Origin: Proteus terrae
Lineage (GTDB): Bacteria; Pseudomonadota; Gammaproteobacteria; Enterobacterales; Enterobacteriaceae
DNA length: 64,000 nt
Direction: 5' to 3'
NCBI RefSeq assembly: GCF_003144325.1
Contig: NZ_PENS01000015.1
Location: 62,001 to 126,000, forward strand
Shown in pieces: positions 41,452 to 51,833 of the stretch (the first letter of the stretch is position 1; every line of letters starts with the position of its first letter). Under the pieces are notes generated by a model, which was given only the letters and a program-made list of their open reading frames with translations, was not told the DNA's origin and searched no databases. The position numbers were made by a program, and so were the translations under genes.

Positions 41452-41488
41452 TATCATTCCTAATACCCGATATTCTCAATGGAGATCG
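41452..41488 (+). promoter_or_regulatory. pyrD promoter/leader hairpin over the ribosome binding site
   Basis: A -10-like TATCAT (41452-41457) points to a start near ACCC at 41464-41467. From there CGAT-(ATT bulge)-CTC (41468-41477) can pair with GAG-ATCG (41482-41488), burying the GGAG of pyrD. E. coli pyrC and pyrD are regulated by just such a leader: pyrimidine levels shift the start nucleotide, and only the C-started transcript folds. Confidence 0.5.
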
Positions 41489-41489
41489 T

Positions 41490-42500
41490 ATGTATTATTC
41501 CTTAGTAAGGAAGGCATTGTTTCGGCTAGATCCTGAACGTGCCCATGATTTTACCTTCCGTCAGTTAAAACGTTTATCTCATTCCCCATTTCAATTTCTT
41601 ATTCAGCAGTCTCTTCCTTCAAAACCCGTTTCCTGTATGGGACTCTCATTTAAAAATCCACTTGGTCTTGCTGCCGGTCTTGATAAAAACGGTGATTGTA
41701 TAGATGCATTGGGTGCAATGGGATTTGGTTTTATTGAAGTTGGTACCGTGACACCTCGTCCTCAAGTAGGAAATGATAAACCCCGTTTATTTCGCTTAGT
41801 GGAAGCTGAAGGCTTAATTAACCGAATGGGTTTTAATAACCTTGGCGTCGATAACTTAATTGAAAATGTAAAACAATCTCGTTATGGTGGCGTACTGGGT
41901 ATTAATATCGGTAAAAATAAAGATACCCCAGTAGAGCAAGGTAAAGATGATTATCTGATTTGTATGGAAAAAGTCTATGCTCATGCCGGTTATATCGCAA
42001 TCAATATCTCATCACCAAATACCCCCGGTTTGCGTACTCTACAATACGGTGAAGCATTAGACGATCTGCTATCAGCAATTAAAAATAAACAATTAGAGTT
42101 GCAGGGAAAATATCAAAAATATGTTCCTGTTGCTGTTAAAATTGCACCTGATTTAACACATGAAGAATTAATTCAAGTTGCAGATAGCTTAGTTCGTCAC
42201 CATATTGATGGTGTTATTGCGACAAATACCACATTAGATAAATCATTAGTTAGTGGGTTAGATCACTGTAATGAAGCTGGGGGATTAAGTGGTCGTCCGG
42301 TACAATCAAAAAGTACACAAATAATTCGCCAATTAAATGAAGAATTAAAAGGTGCATTACCTATTATTGGCGTTGGTGGAATTGATTCATTAACGGCAGC
42401 CAGAGAAAAAATGGATGCAGGTGCTTCTCTTATTCAAGTCTATTCAGGATTCATTTATCAAGGTCCTGCACTTATCAAATCTATAATTAATCATATCTAA
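41490..42500 (+). CDS. pyrD: Dihydroorotate dehydrogenase (quinone), class 2
   Basis: A 336-residue FMN enzyme (E. coli 336) that oxidises dihydroorotate to orotate with quinone at the inner membrane in pyrimidine synthesis. The N-terminal amphipathic helices [21 protein letters not shown] attach it to the membrane. [41 protein letters not shown], the catalytic serine in [11 protein letters not shown] and the FMN-binding GVGGI segment are present. GGAG lies just before the ATG. Confidence 0.98.
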   Translation: MYYSLVRKALFRLDPERAHDFTFRQLKRLSHSPFQFLIQQSLPSKPVSCMGLSFKNPLGLAAGLDKNGDCIDALGAMGFGFIEVGTVTPRPQVGNDKPRLFRLVEAEGLINRMGFNNLGVDNLIENVKQSRYGGVLGINIGKNKDTPVEQGKDDYLICMEKVYAHAGYIAINISSPNTPGLRTLQYGEALDDLLSAIKNKQLELQGKYQKYVPVAVKIAPDLTHEELIQVADSLVRHHIDGVIATNTTLDKSLVSGLDHCNEAGGLSGRPVQSKSTQIIRQLNEELKGALPIIGVGGIDSLTAAREKMDAGASLIQVYSGFIYQGPALIKSIINHI

Positions 42501-42514
42501 ATACATTTTATAAT

Positions 42515-42552
42515 GAGTTAGGGGCTTTTCTTCTGCCCCTAACTCGTTTATA
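42515..42552 (+). terminator. pyrD terminator
   Basis: GAGTTAGGGGC (42515-42525) and GCCCCTAACTC (42535-42545), a perfect 11-bp stem with loop TTTTCTTCT; only a broken T run follows. Confidence 0.7.
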
Positions 42553-42718
42553 TTGCCCCTAGTTGGTTATTTTTTATTAAATTGCACTGATTGTGCTTAA
42601 TTAATAGTAAAATGAATCCTGTTTTTGTTAGGTGATATTAAATATTTTATTTAGGTCATTTAATTTTGATTGTTTATCAGAGTATAAAACAGGGAATGAA
42701 TCGAAGGGGGATTAATTA

Positions 42719-43270
42719 GTGATAATAAAACCCGATGATCGCTGGCGTTGGTATTTTGATGTTGAGCAACAAAAATTAATGCTTGATTTAGCAAATGGTA
42801 TGGTTTTTCGTTCCCGCTTTCCAAGCAAAATGTTGAGTGAAAGTGCTCGACAATCAGCATCTTTTACCGTCGATGATGCAGCTCTTTATTATGGATACGA
42901 TGAGCAAATTCGACAAATAGATATGCCATCAGAATCAAGAGCTGAATTAGCTTTAAATGCATTAATAGCCCATCGCTTTTTAAAGCCACTGATGCCTAAG
43001 AGTTGGTATTTTGAAGTTAACAATAATCAAATCAACCCTTATTTATCTCAAGTGGTAGAAGCCTCATTAAAGGAAGCAGACGAAACAGCTCTTTTTTTAG
43101 TGACTGAAGTGGGGGCTCAAGCTTGTTTATGTTTATTAGCTCAACCACAGTTAACATTATTTGATAGAACACTTAATTTTTGTGACCCAATAAAAATTAT
43201 GAATGATAGGTTAAGCAATTACCATAAAGAGTCAGAGTCAGGATCATTTTTGTACGAGAAAGTTATTTAA
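42719..43270 (+). CDS. zapC: Cell division protein ZapC
   Basis: A 183-residue cytoplasmic protein that bundles FtsZ filaments at the Z-ring. The start region KPDDRWRWYFD, LDLANGMVFRSRF, VDDAALYYGY and LKPLMPKSWYF match E. coli ZapC (180 residues), as does CLLAQPQL...IKIMNDRL near the end; the middle is more variable. Translation begins at a GTG (42719), with AAGGGGG at 42704-42710. It follows pyrD as in E. coli, but with about 220 bases between and a terminator. Confidence 0.92.
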   Translation: MIIKPDDRWRWYFDVEQQKLMLDLANGMVFRSRFPSKMLSESARQSASFTVDDAALYYGYDEQIRQIDMPSESRAELALNALIAHRFLKPLMPKSWYFEVNNNQINPYLSQVVEASLKEADETALFLVTEVGAQACLCLLAQPQLTLFDRTLNFCDPIKIMNDRLSNYHKESESGSFLYEKVI

Positions 43271-43271
43271 C

Positions 43272-43300
43272 AAAAAGAGTAAAAAGGACTTACTCTTTTT
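43272..43300 (+). terminator. zapC terminator
   Basis: AAAAAGAGTAA and TTACTCTTTTT with a 7-base loop, two bases after the stop codon. Confidence 0.88.
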
Positions 43301-43473
43301 ATCGTTACTCATTATTTATAACATTCTAAAAACAAATTCACCCTAAACAAAACTCCCCAAAATCAAATCCTCATTACTCTCTTTCTGTATCTTTTTTCTA
43401 GAAATAAATTTATTGATAATTCATCATTGAGTTTTTAATAAGATAATTCTTATTAAATAAACTGTTTTATTTA

Positions 43474-43510
43474 AAATAAAAAAGAAGGTCAGGACAAATT
43501 ACCTTCTTTT
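43474..43510 (-). terminator. ycbX terminator
   Basis: AAAGAAGGT (43481-43489) and ACCTTCTTT (43501-43509); on the minus strand the stem is followed by TTTATTTTAA. Confidence 0.82.
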
Positions 43511-43531
43511 AATTTGCGATAAAGATAAGTG

Positions 43532-44656
43532 TTATTTTTTATTAAGCGAAAGTTTGACATTACCGTTAGGAACACAGCTACAGGCTAAGATTTTACCTGA
43601 GCGTTTAATTGCGCCAGCTTTTAATGCATTAACATCGCCTTCATCCAATTGGATAACACAAGAGCCACAAAGGCCGGCTCGGCAACTATAAGGAATGGTA
43701 TAACCATTATTTTCAAGCTGTTCTAACAGAACTTCTTGGTTATTACCTTCAAAAACCTCGCCGTTAAATTCAATGCTGACAGTCCGTTCTTGTGTGTTTT
43801 CAATGACAGGTGCTGATTGTGTTTCAACAGGTGCTGTTACAAGATATTGTTTTGCTTCTTTATAAGCTAATACCTCAACAGCATCTCCCACACGAATAAT
43901 ACCCGTTTGACGAATAATGATATTTTGACCAAAATCGACATCACCGGTTTCATCACTACGGAATGTTTGCAGTGTTGCGAGTGGTTCTGTGTTAGGATGC
44001 TTAACGCCTTTATCAATACTAATTGTGGTCATGATGCAACGGCTACAAGGTTTCATCAGATCCATCACAACAGAGCCAACACGAATAGTCTGCCAAGTAT
44101 CTTCTTCAAAAGGCTTTGCACCTGTTACGAGGATATTACCTCGAAATTGTTCAATATTAATTGAAGCAGGGCAGCGCTGTTGTAAGTATTGAAATGAGGC
44201 TTCATTAATTAATAAGTAAGGGTAACCATCGGCGAAAGAAACAGCGGTTTCTGGATTTCTTTTCACTCGGCGTGTCGATTTTTCGCCTGTCCAACGAAGT
44301 TGAACATCCATTTTTAAATAACGACTGAACCACTGATTTATTTCATCTGGTGCCACATACGCGGTAAAATGGTTGCCCCAAACTTCTGTCGGTTGCAATG
44401 TGGTCTCAAAATCTTGATAGGTGATAGCAATGCCTTCACCATCAGGTGCTTGAATATAAATACCATTTGCCATGATCGTGGGAATAAAACACAGCAAAAC
44501 GGGAAATTTTCGTGCCGTGATAAAAGTCCCTTCTGGGGTGGTTATCATAAAATCACGATCAAACGTGAATCCGCTCTCACGAGCAAATGCATGAGAAAGT
44601 CGAATTCCCTTCATTGATTTAACTGGGTGTATATAAAGGCGTGAAACGTTGATCAT
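43532..44656 (-). CDS. ycbX: YcbX: MOSC-domain protein with C-terminal [2Fe-2S] ferredoxin domain
   Basis: A 374-residue molybdenum-cofactor protein that in E. coli reduces N-hydroxylated base analogues such as 6-hydroxylaminopurine. An N-terminal MOSC_N beta-barrel (RLYIHPVKSMKG) leads into the MOSC domain with the cofactor cysteine in KPCSRCIMTTIS, then a plant-type ferredoxin domain with CRAGLCGSC and a fourth cysteine in ILACSC. An in-frame TTG at 44668 exists, but the ATG at 44656 has GGGAG five bases upstream and matches the family. Divergent from rlmKL. Confidence 0.94.
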   Translation of the reverse strand: MINVSRLYIHPVKSMKGIRLSHAFARESGFTFDRDFMITTPEGTFITARKFPVLLCFIPTIMANGIYIQAPDGEGIAITYQDFETTLQPTEVWGNHFTAYVAPDEINQWFSRYLKMDVQLRWTGEKSTRRVKRNPETAVSFADGYPYLLINEASFQYLQQRCPASINIEQFRGNILVTGAKPFEEDTWQTIRVGSVVMDLMKPCSRCIMTTISIDKGVKHPNTEPLATLQTFRSDETGDVDFGQNIIIRQTGIIRVGDAVEVLAYKEAKQYLVTAPVETQSAPVIENTQERTVSIEFNGEVFEGNNQEVLLEQLENNGYTIPYSCRAGLCGSCVIQLDEGDVNALKAGAIKRSGKILACSCVPNGNVKLSLNKK

Positions 44657-44701
44657 CAGTGCTCCCAAAAGACATTATTATTTTTTATAGCCAGTAACTT
44701 T

Positions 44702-44729
44702 ATGACAACGTAATACAATTAGCTATAAT
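44702..44729 (+). promoter_or_regulatory. Candidate rlmKL promoter
   Basis: TATAAT at 44724-44729 with a weak ATGACA at 44702-44707, 16 bases apart. The upstream in-frame ATG at 44728 falls inside this -10, one more reason to prefer the start at 44764. Confidence 0.5.
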
Positions 44730-44763
44730 GCCCAACAATTTTATTTTAGGTGGTAACAATATT

Positions 44764-46878
44764 ATGCGCTCTCTGTTTGCCAGCACAGGCCGAGGTCTGG
44801 AAGAACTATTAAAATCTGAACTTGAACACCTTGGTGCTCAGGCTTGCCAGATAACTCAAGGCGGTGTTTATTTTCGTGCTGATGATAAAACCATGTATCA
44901 GTCTTTACTTTGGAGTCGTTTAGCGTCGCGCATTATGTTGCCGTTAAATGAGTTCAATGTTTATAGTGATCTAGACTTATACCTTGGTGTGCAGGCAATT
45001 GACTGGAGTGAGATTTTTACTGTTGATCAGACTTTTGCTATACATTTTAATGGCACGAATGACATTATTCGTAATAGCCAATATGGTGCATTAAAAGCGA
45101 AAGATGCCATTGTTGACTCATTCCAACGTAAAATAGGGCAACGTCCAGATGTCGCTAAACAATCTCCTGATATCCGCTTAACCATTCATCTTCATAAAGA
45201 AAAAGCCTCGCTATCTTTAGATTTAAGTGGTGATGGTTTACATCAGCGCGGCTACCGCGACTTAACAGGGCAAGCACCTTTAAAAGAGAACTTAGCTGCC
45301 GCAATTATTATGCGTTCAGGCTGGAAAATTGACACACCACTGATCGATCCAATGTGTGGCTCAGGGACGTTATTAATTGAAGCCGCAATGATGGCGACTG
45401 ATTGTGCTCCAGCATTAAATCGTGTGCATTGGGGATTCCGTCATTGGCTAGGTCACGATGAAGCGTTATGGAAAGAAGTGACCCATGAAGCTTTTGCTCG
45501 TTTCCGTGAAGGTAAAAAGAATACCACGGCGCGTTTCTATGGTTTTGATGTTGATAAGCGCGTATTGGATATGGCAAGAGCCAACGCACGCAGAGCCGAT
45601 GTTGCTGAACTGATCACATTTGCTCACGGTGATGCGGCTAAACTGACAAACCCTGTTTCAGCAGAAATCAAAGGGACAATTATCAGCAACCCACCATATG
45701 GTGAACGCTTAGAAAGTGAACCAGCATTAATTGCACTTCACAGCCAATTAGGAAGAGCAGTAAAAGCACACTTCCCAGGGTGGAGATTGTCACTATTTAG
45801 TGCATCACCTGAGTTGTTAAGCTGCATTCAATTACGTGCTGAACGAGAGTTCAAAGCAAAAAATGGTCCTCTAGATTGTGTACAAAAGAACTATTTACTT
45901 TCTGAGACACCATCAACGATTAACACTGGACTTGCGGAAGATTTTGCAAATCGTTTACGTAAAAATGAGAAAAAACTCGCGAAATGGGCAAAACAACAGC
46001 AAATTGAATGTTATCGCTTATACGATGCTGATTTACCTGAATATAATGTTGCTGTGGATCGCTATGGCGATAAAGTGGTTATCCAAGAGTATGCGCCACC
46101 TAAAACAGTTAATGAACACAAAGCCCGTCAGCGTTTATTCGATGTGATTAGCGCAACAATGGAAGTACTGGCATTACGTTCTGATCAACTGATTTTAAAA
46201 ACCCGCCAACGTCAAAAAGGTAAACAGCAGTATGAAAAAATGGCCGAAAAGGGTGATTTCTTCTTAGTTGACGAATTTGGTGCAAAATTCTGGGTGAACT
46301 TAACAGATTATCTTGATACAGGATTGTTCTTAGATCACCGTATTGCACGAAAAATGCTAGGTGAAATGAGCAATGGAAAAGATTTCTTAAACCTCTTTGC
46401 TTATACCGGTACTGCATCTGTACACGCTGGGATTGGTGGTGCAAAAAGTACGACGACAGTTGATATGTCACGTACCTACCTTGAATGGGCTGAGAAAAAC
46501 TTCCAAGCAAATGGCTTATCTGGTAGACAACATCGTTTAATGCAAGCTGATTGTTTACAATGGTTAATGCAAAGTAATGAACAATTTGATGTGATTTTTA
46601 TCGATCCACCTACGTTTTCTAACTCAAAACGAATGGAAAACACCTTTGATGTGCAGCGTGATCACATTGAACTAATGAAGCATCTGAAACGTTTGTTAAG
46701 AAAAGGCGGAACAATTATGTTCTCAAATAACAAACGTGGATTCAAAATGGAACATGACGAGTTAGCAAAAATTGGGTTGTGTGCAAAAGAGATAACACAG
46801 AAAACATTATCACAAGATTTTGCACGTAACCGTCAAATTCATAATTGCTGGCTGTTAACTCATGCTGGTGAGGAATAA
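44764..46878 (+). CDS. rlmL: 23S rRNA dual methyltransferase RlmKL (m2G2445 / m7G2069)
   Basis: A 704-residue fusion of two SAM methyltransferases (E. coli RlmKL 702). The N-terminal half has a THUMP domain and RlmL, with [16 protein letters not shown] and the catalytic SNPPYGERL motif, methylating G2445 N2. The C-terminal half is RlmK, with [15 protein letters not shown] and [12 protein letters not shown], methylating G2069 N7. The ATG at 44764 gives [16 protein letters not shown] with AGGTGG 10 bases before it. uup starts 6 bases after the stop. Confidence 0.96.
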   Translation: MRSLFASTGRGLEELLKSELEHLGAQACQITQGGVYFRADDKTMYQSLLWSRLASRIMLPLNEFNVYSDLDLYLGVQAIDWSEIFTVDQTFAIHFNGTNDIIRNSQYGALKAKDAIVDSFQRKIGQRPDVAKQSPDIRLTIHLHKEKASLSLDLSGDGLHQRGYRDLTGQAPLKENLAAAIIMRSGWKIDTPLIDPMCGSGTLLIEAAMMATDCAPALNRVHWGFRHWLGHDEALWKEVTHEAFARFREGKKNTTARFYGFDVDKRVLDMARANARRADVAELITFAHGDAAKLTNPVSAEIKGTIISNPPYGERLESEPALIALHSQLGRAVKAHFPGWRLSLFSASPELLSCIQLRAEREFKAKNGPLDCVQKNYLLSETPSTINTGLAEDFANRLRKNEKKLAKWAKQQQIECYRLYDADLPEYNVAVDRYGDKVVIQEYAPPKTVNEHKARQRLFDVISATMEVLALRSDQLILKTRQRQKGKQQYEKMAEKGDFFLVDEFGAKFWVNLTDYLDTGLFLDHRIARKMLGEMSNGKDFLNLFAYTGTASVHAGIGGAKSTTTVDMSRTYLEWAEKNFQANGLSGRQHRLMQADCLQWLMQSNEQFDVIFIDPPTFSNSKRMENTFDVQRDHIELMKHLKRLLRKGGTIMFSNNKRGFKMEHDELAKIGLCAKEITQKTLSQDFARNRQIHNCWLLTHAGEE

Positions 46879-46884
46879 TTTACA

Positions 46885-48813
46885 ATGCCGTTAATTAGTT
46901 TGACAGGGGCTTATTTATCTTTCAGTGATGCCCCACTATTAGATAGCACCGATTTATTTATTGAAGAAAATGAACGAGTTTGTTTAGTTGGGCGTAATGG
47001 TGCAGGTAAATCAACACTATTAAGAGTGTTATCTAAAGAGCAACCTTTAGATGACGGTCAAGTTGTTTATGAGCAAGATCTTGTGACTGCTCGCTTACAG
47101 CAAGATCCTCCAAGAGATATTGAAGGCACTATCTTTGACTTTGTTGCTGAAGGTGTTGAAGAAGATGCTAAATATCTAACGGATTATCACCATATTTCTA
47201 AACTGATTGAGACAGATCCTTCTGATAAAAATCTCAATAAAATGGCAGAGCTACAAGAAGTACTTGATAGCCGTAATTTGTGGTTGCTTGATAGCCGAAT
47301 TGCAGAAGTGCTAGAAAAACTTGGTTTAGATGGTGAAGCTGAGCTTTCTTCTTTATCAGGTGGTTGGCTAAGAAAAGCAGCCTTAGGGCGCGCGTTAGTC
47401 AGCGCACCAAGAGTGCTATTTTTAGATGAACCAACAAACCACCTTGATATTGAAACGATCCTTTGGCTTGAAAAGTTCTTAAAAGATTTTCAAGGAAGTA
47501 TCGTATTTATTTCCCATGACCGTTCATTTATTCGTAATATGGCAACGCGTATTATCGATCTTGATCGAGGAAAACTTTCTTCATGGCCGGGAAATTACGA
47601 TAAGTATCTTGAAAGCAAAGAAGAAGCGTTGCGTGTTGAAGAGCAACAAAACGCAGAGTTTGATCGTAAATTAGCGCAAGAAGAAGCGTGGATACGCCAA
47701 GGCATTAAAGCACGACGTACTCGTAACGAAGGTCGTGTAAGAGCATTGAAAGCATTACGTGTTGAACGTAGTGAACGCCGTGAAGTGTTAGGCAGTGCTC
47801 GTATGCAAGTCGAAGAAGCTACGCGTTCTGGTAAAATCGTATTTGAGTTAGAAGATGTTAATTATAGTATTGGAACCCGCAAGTTAGTTCGTGATTTTTC
47901 TGCCAAAGTACAACGTGGCGATAAAATTGCGCTGGTGGGGCCGAATGGTTGCGGTAAAACCACTTTATTGAAACTTATGCTAGGTGATTTAAAAGCAGAC
48001 AGTGGGCGAGTTCATTGTGGTACTAAGCTTGAAGTTGCTTATTTTGATCAGCACCGTGCAACACTTGATCCTGATAAAACAGTGATGGACAACCTTGCTG
48101 AAGGTAAGCAAGAAGTAATGGTAAATGGTCGTCCTCGCCATGTACTTGGTTATTTGCAAGACTTTTTATTCCCACCTAAACGTGCAATGACACCTGTTCG
48201 TGCACTTTCAGGAGGTGAGAGAAACCGTCTATTGCTAGCACGTTTATTCTTAAAACCAAGTAACTTGCTTATTCTTGATGAGCCAACTAATGATCTCGAT
48301 GTTGAAACATTGGAATTGCTAGAAGAACTCGTTGATGCTTACCAAGGCACTGTTTTACTGGTTAGCCATGACCGTGAATTTGTTGATAATAGTGTTACTG
48401 AGTGTTGGATCTTTGAAGGTGATGGTGTTATTAACAGCTACGTTGGTGGATATTTTGATGCTCAGCAACAAAGAGCACAGTCGGTTTCACTAAAGGGTGA
48501 GGCAAACAAATCACGTAACACACCAGAAAAAACTGAAAAAGAAGCAAAAGCGAAAGATAGCTCTAAAAAGAACACTCGCACTAACAAGTTAAGTTATCAT
48601 TTGATGCGAGAACTGGAGCAACTTCCTGCAAAATTAGAAAGCTTGGAAATGCAGTTAAGTGCGTTACAAGAAGAAGTGAGTGGGGCGGATTTCTTTACGC
48701 GTCCTCATGAAGAGACAGAAAAAGTCTTAAAAGCGCTTGCAGATAAAGAACAAGAGCTTGAAACTGCTTTTGATAGATGGCAAGAGCTAGAATTGATGCA
48801 AAACGGCGAATAG
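46885..48813 (+). CDS. uup: ABC-F ATPase Uup
   Basis: A 642-residue soluble ABC-F protein with two ATPase domains and no membrane part. Walker A motifs are GRNGAGKST and GPNGCGKTT, the signatures LSGGW and LSGGE, Walker B VLFLDEPTNHLD and LLILDEPTNDLD. A linker rich in Arg/Glu joins them, and the last 70 residues form a coiled coil that binds DNA in E. coli Uup. Loss of Uup raises precise excision of transposons and affects ribosome and Holliday junction handling in E. coli. Cotranscribed with rlmKL by spacing. Confidence 0.95.
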   Translation: MPLISLTGAYLSFSDAPLLDSTDLFIEENERVCLVGRNGAGKSTLLRVLSKEQPLDDGQVVYEQDLVTARLQQDPPRDIEGTIFDFVAEGVEEDAKYLTDYHHISKLIETDPSDKNLNKMAELQEVLDSRNLWLLDSRIAEVLEKLGLDGEAELSSLSGGWLRKAALGRALVSAPRVLFLDEPTNHLDIETILWLEKFLKDFQGSIVFISHDRSFIRNMATRIIDLDRGKLSSWPGNYDKYLESKEEALRVEEQQNAEFDRKLAQEEAWIRQGIKARRTRNEGRVRALKALRVERSERREVLGSARMQVEEATRSGKIVFELEDVNYSIGTRKLVRDFSAKVQRGDKIALVGPNGCGKTTLLKLMLGDLKADSGRVHCGTKLEVAYFDQHRATLDPDKTVMDNLAEGKQEVMVNGRPRHVLGYLQDFLFPPKRAMTPVRALSGGERNRLLLARLFLKPSNLLILDEPTNDLDVETLELLEELVDAYQGTVLLVSHDREFVDNSVTECWIFEGDGVINSYVGGYFDAQQQRAQSVSLKGEANKSRNTPEKTEKEAKAKDSSKKNTRTNKLSYHLMRELEQLPAKLESLEMQLSALQEEVSGADFFTRPHEETEKVLKALADKEQELETAFDRWQELELMQNGE

Positions 48814-48820
48814 CCAACCG

Positions 48821-48850
48821 AAAACGGGGCATCACGCCCCGTTTTACTTT
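48821..48850 (+). terminator. Terminator between uup and pqiA
   Basis: AAAACGGGGC and GCCCCGTTTT around ATCAC, then ACTTT. The interrupted T run suggests partial termination. Confidence 0.75.
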
Positions 48851-48898
48851 CTAGATTAAATATTCTTTTATTGATTATTCTAAATAAGAGGTGTCGCT

Positions 48899-50188
48899 GT
48901 GTGCTCTGGTCAACAACATCGTCATGAACATAAACATGAGCAAATATTATGTCCTCAGTGCGATCTGGTGGTCAGTGTTCCTCAATTAGCACAAGGAACA
49001 AAAGCAACATGTCCTCGTTGTCATACTGTATTAACTGCACGTTGGCGCCAGCCTTTTTATCAACCTGTTGCATTAGCAATTAGTGCATTATTTATGTTGC
49101 TGATGGCAAGCCAGTTTACCTTTGTGAGTATGGAAGTGGCGGGTATTGTCAACAATGTCACATTGATGCAAATTCCAACGGTTATGTTTAGCGAGAATTA
49201 CGTTGAATTAGGCGCATTCTTCCTACTGTTTGTCCAAATTGTGCCCGCTTTTTGTATGGTGGCAATCTTACTTCTTTGTACACCTATTCAATTACCTAGA
49301 AAGCTACAAATTTGGTTATCACGTATTTTATTCCAATTAAAATCGTGGTGTATGGCAGAGGTTTTTCTTGCAGGAATTTTAGTTAGCTTTGTAAAATTAA
49401 TGGCTTATGGTGATATTGGACTAGGACTCAGTTTCCTGCCTTATGTGCTTTATTGCTTATTTCAGATTCGAGCATTCCAGTGCCTTGATAGACATACTTT
49501 ATGGGAAAAATTAGAACCTCGTCCAAATTATCCTGATATTGAATCGGGTAAGTCTGGGTTAAAACAAGGGGTTAGATTATGTCGTTCATGTACGGCAATT
49601 TTACCTGCAGATCAATATGAATGTAGCCGTTGTGAAGTGAAAGGACATGCAAGAAGACCTAAAAGTTTACAATGGACGGTCTCTTTGTTGATTACGTCAT
49701 TAATTCTTTATATCCCCGCTAATTTATTACCCATTATGGTCACTGAATCTTTAGGTAATAACATTTATTCAACCATTATGGCTGGGGTTATTTTGTTATG
49801 GGAAGATGGCTCTTATCCTGTCGCAATGGTGATATTTATTGCCAGTATTATGGTACCAAGTTTAAAAATGCTCGCTATTGCTTGGTTGTGTTGGGATGCA
49901 CACAAATCTAATGGAAAAAGAGATCCTGCTAGAATGCATTTTCTCTATGAAGTTGTTGAATATGTAGGGCGTTGGTCGATGATTGACGTCTTCGTAATTG
50001 CTGTTTTAGCTTCATTAGTCAGAATGGGACGTCTGATGAGCATCTATCCTGATTTTGGAGTGGTGCTATTTGCATTGGTTGTAGTGTTAACTATGTTCTC
50101 TGCAATGATGTTTGATCCTCGGTTGACGTGGGATAAGTGTACAACCGATGATGATAAACCCACGATTAAGGAGCCTAAGGGTGACTGA
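48899..50188 (+). CDS. pqiA: Intermembrane transport protein PqiA
   Basis: A 429-residue inner membrane protein, part of the PqiABC lipid transport system spanning the envelope. Each half begins with a zinc-ribbon-like cysteine cluster (CPQC...CPRC near residues 14-39; CRSC...CSRC near 226-246), followed by four hydrophobic segments. LFMLLMAS and DVFVIAVLASLVRMGRL are typical of the family. Translation starts at a GTG (48899) that lines up with the E. coli start; AGAGG lies 7 bases upstream. It overlaps pqiB by 8 bases. Confidence 0.95.
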   Translation: MCSGQQHRHEHKHEQILCPQCDLVVSVPQLAQGTKATCPRCHTVLTARWRQPFYQPVALAISALFMLLMASQFTFVSMEVAGIVNNVTLMQIPTVMFSENYVELGAFFLLFVQIVPAFCMVAILLLCTPIQLPRKLQIWLSRILFQLKSWCMAEVFLAGILVSFVKLMAYGDIGLGLSFLPYVLYCLFQIRAFQCLDRHTLWEKLEPRPNYPDIESGKSGLKQGVRLCRSCTAILPADQYECSRCEVKGHARRPKSLQWTVSLLITSLILYIPANLLPIMVTESLGNNIYSTIMAGVILLWEDGSYPVAMVIFIASIMVPSLKMLAIAWLCWDAHKSNGKRDPARMHFLYEVVEYVGRWSMIDVFVIAVLASLVRMGRLMSIYPDFGVVLFALVVVLTMFSAMMFDPRLTWDKCTTDDDKPTIKEPKGD

Positions 50189-51833
50189 AAAGAATGAAAC
50201 TGCTTTAACTGAAGCAAAAATTAACAAGCTAAAAAGCTGGTCTCCAGTTTGGATCATACCACTTGTCACCTTACTGATTGGTGCGTGGATACTTTATTAT
50301 CATTTCAGCCATCAGGGTCCAGAAGTTACATTAATTACCTATAATGCAGATGGCATTGAAGCGGGTAAAACCAAAATTAAAAGTCGCAGTGTAGATATTG
50401 GTCTAGTTGAAAGTGTCACTCTCGATAGTAATTTTAGTCGCGTTATTATTACGGCTCGCCTTGATAAAGGAATGAAAGAGTTATTACGCGCAGATACTGC
50501 ATTTTGGGTTGTAAGACCTCAAGTTGGTAAAGAAGGTGTAACGGGTTTAGGAACCTTACTTTCTGGTGCTTACATAGAGTTACAGCCGGGATTGAAAGGT
50601 AAAGAAGAAGATGAATTTAATCTTCTCGACTCGCCGCCGTTAGCTTCGCCAGATGCAAAAGGTATTCGCATCAATTTAGTCAGTGAAAGAGCTGGCCAAT
50701 TAAATGCGGGTGATCCTGTTTTATTCAGAGGTTATCAAGTCGGTTCTGTTGAAACCAGTGAATTTAATATTGATAGCCGAGACATGCATTATCAACTCTT
50801 TATCAAAGCGCCTTATGACAAAATGGTGACATCGAATGTTCGATTCTGGAAAGATTCTGGTATCGCTTTTGATATGTCTTCATCGGGTGTTCGCGTTGAA
50901 ATGGCATCACTTTCTACACTCTTTAGTGGTGGTGTTAGTTTTGATGTTCCTGCGGGATGGATCCCGGGTGATCCTATTGCACCTAAAACAGAATTTAAGC
51001 TCTACGATAATGAAAAGAGTATTCAAAACTCGTTGTATACTGACTATCGTAGCTACATCATGTTCTTCTCTGATTCTGTAAGAGGATTACAAGCAGGAGC
51101 TCCAGTAGAATTCCGTGGAATTCGCATGGGAACAGTTGTACAAGTACCTTATTACACTAAAGGTATGCAACAATCGCTGGATAAAGATTTTCGTATTCCC
51201 GTACTTATCCATGTTGAACCTGAACGTTTCGCCAATGATGTTGGTGAGAGTTTCGACTTCGTTAAAGAAATAGCCTCCGCTTCTAATAATGGATTAAGAG
51301 CATCACTGAAATCAGGTAACCTTTTAACTGGCGCACTTTATATTGATCTTGATTTCTATCCTGATGAAACTCAATGGAAAGGCCCACAAGAAGTTGCCGG
51401 TTTCCAACAAATTCCGACAGTTGGCTCTGGTTTAGCACAAATTCAGCAAAAAGTGATGACATCACTGGACAAGATCAACAATCTTCCTGTTGAACCAATG
51501 CTTAAAGAGATGACAGCGACATTATCTGAAAGCCAAAAAGCCGTCAGTGAAGCTAAAGAAACATTGAAGTCATTGAATGCCATGATTGGTAGTGATGAAT
51601 TTAGAAATCTTCCTAATGATATTCAGCAGTCATTGAAAGAGATCAATCGTAGTATGCAAGGCTTCCAACCAGGCTCTCCTGCATACGGAAAAATGATTGA
51701 TAATATGCAACAGCTTGATCAAGTGTTAAGAGAGATGCAGCCTTTATTGAAAACATTAAACAATAAGAGCAACGCATTGATTTTTGAAGCGAAGGAAGGT
51801 AAAGATCCAGAACCAAAGAGGGCTGAAAAATGA
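50181..51833 (+). CDS. pqiB: Intermembrane transport protein PqiB (MCE protein)
   Basis: A 550-residue periplasmic protein anchored by one N-terminal membrane helix (SPVWIIPLVTLLIGAWILYY). Three MCE domains follow (beginning near GPEVTLITYNADGI, IRINLVSERAGQL and FMFFSDSVRGLQAG-type positions), then a long C-terminal coiled-coil that in E. coli forms a hollow needle across the periplasm. The frame is open upstream to 50148, but AAGGAG (50168-50173) directs initiation at the GTG at 50181, giving near-identical length to E. coli (546). Confidence 0.95.
   Translation: MTEKNETALTEAKINKLKSWSPVWIIPLVTLLIGAWILYYHFSHQGPEVTLITYNADGIEAGKTKIKSRSVDIGLVESVTLDSNFSRVIITARLDKGMKELLRADTAFWVVRPQVGKEGVTGLGTLLSGAYIELQPGLKGKEEDEFNLLDSPPLASPDAKGIRINLVSERAGQLNAGDPVLFRGYQVGSVETSEFNIDSRDMHYQLFIKAPYDKMVTSNVRFWKDSGIAFDMSSSGVRVEMASLSTLFSGGVSFDVPAGWIPGDPIAPKTEFKLYDNEKSIQNSLYTDYRSYIMFFSDSVRGLQAGAPVEFRGIRMGTVVQVPYYTKGMQQSLDKDFRIPVLIHVEPERFANDVGESFDFVKEIASASNNGLRASLKSGNLLTGALYIDLDFYPDETQWKGPQEVAGFQQIPTVGSGLAQIQQKVMTSLDKINNLPVEPMLKEMTATLSESQKAVSEAKETLKSLNAMIGSDEFRNLPNDIQQSLKEINRSMQGFQPGSPAYGKMIDNMQQLDQVLREMQPLLKTLNNKSNALIFEAKEGKDPEPKRAEK

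Noticed and set aside
41367-41489. PurR operator upstream of pyrD
   Set aside because: E. coli pyrD has one, but the best local stretch (around AAGCGTTTACTTTTCG) disagrees at the central conserved bases.
46148-46510. 120-codon minus-strand frame inside rlmKL
   Set aside because: Antisense to the conserved RlmK half; no family resemblance.
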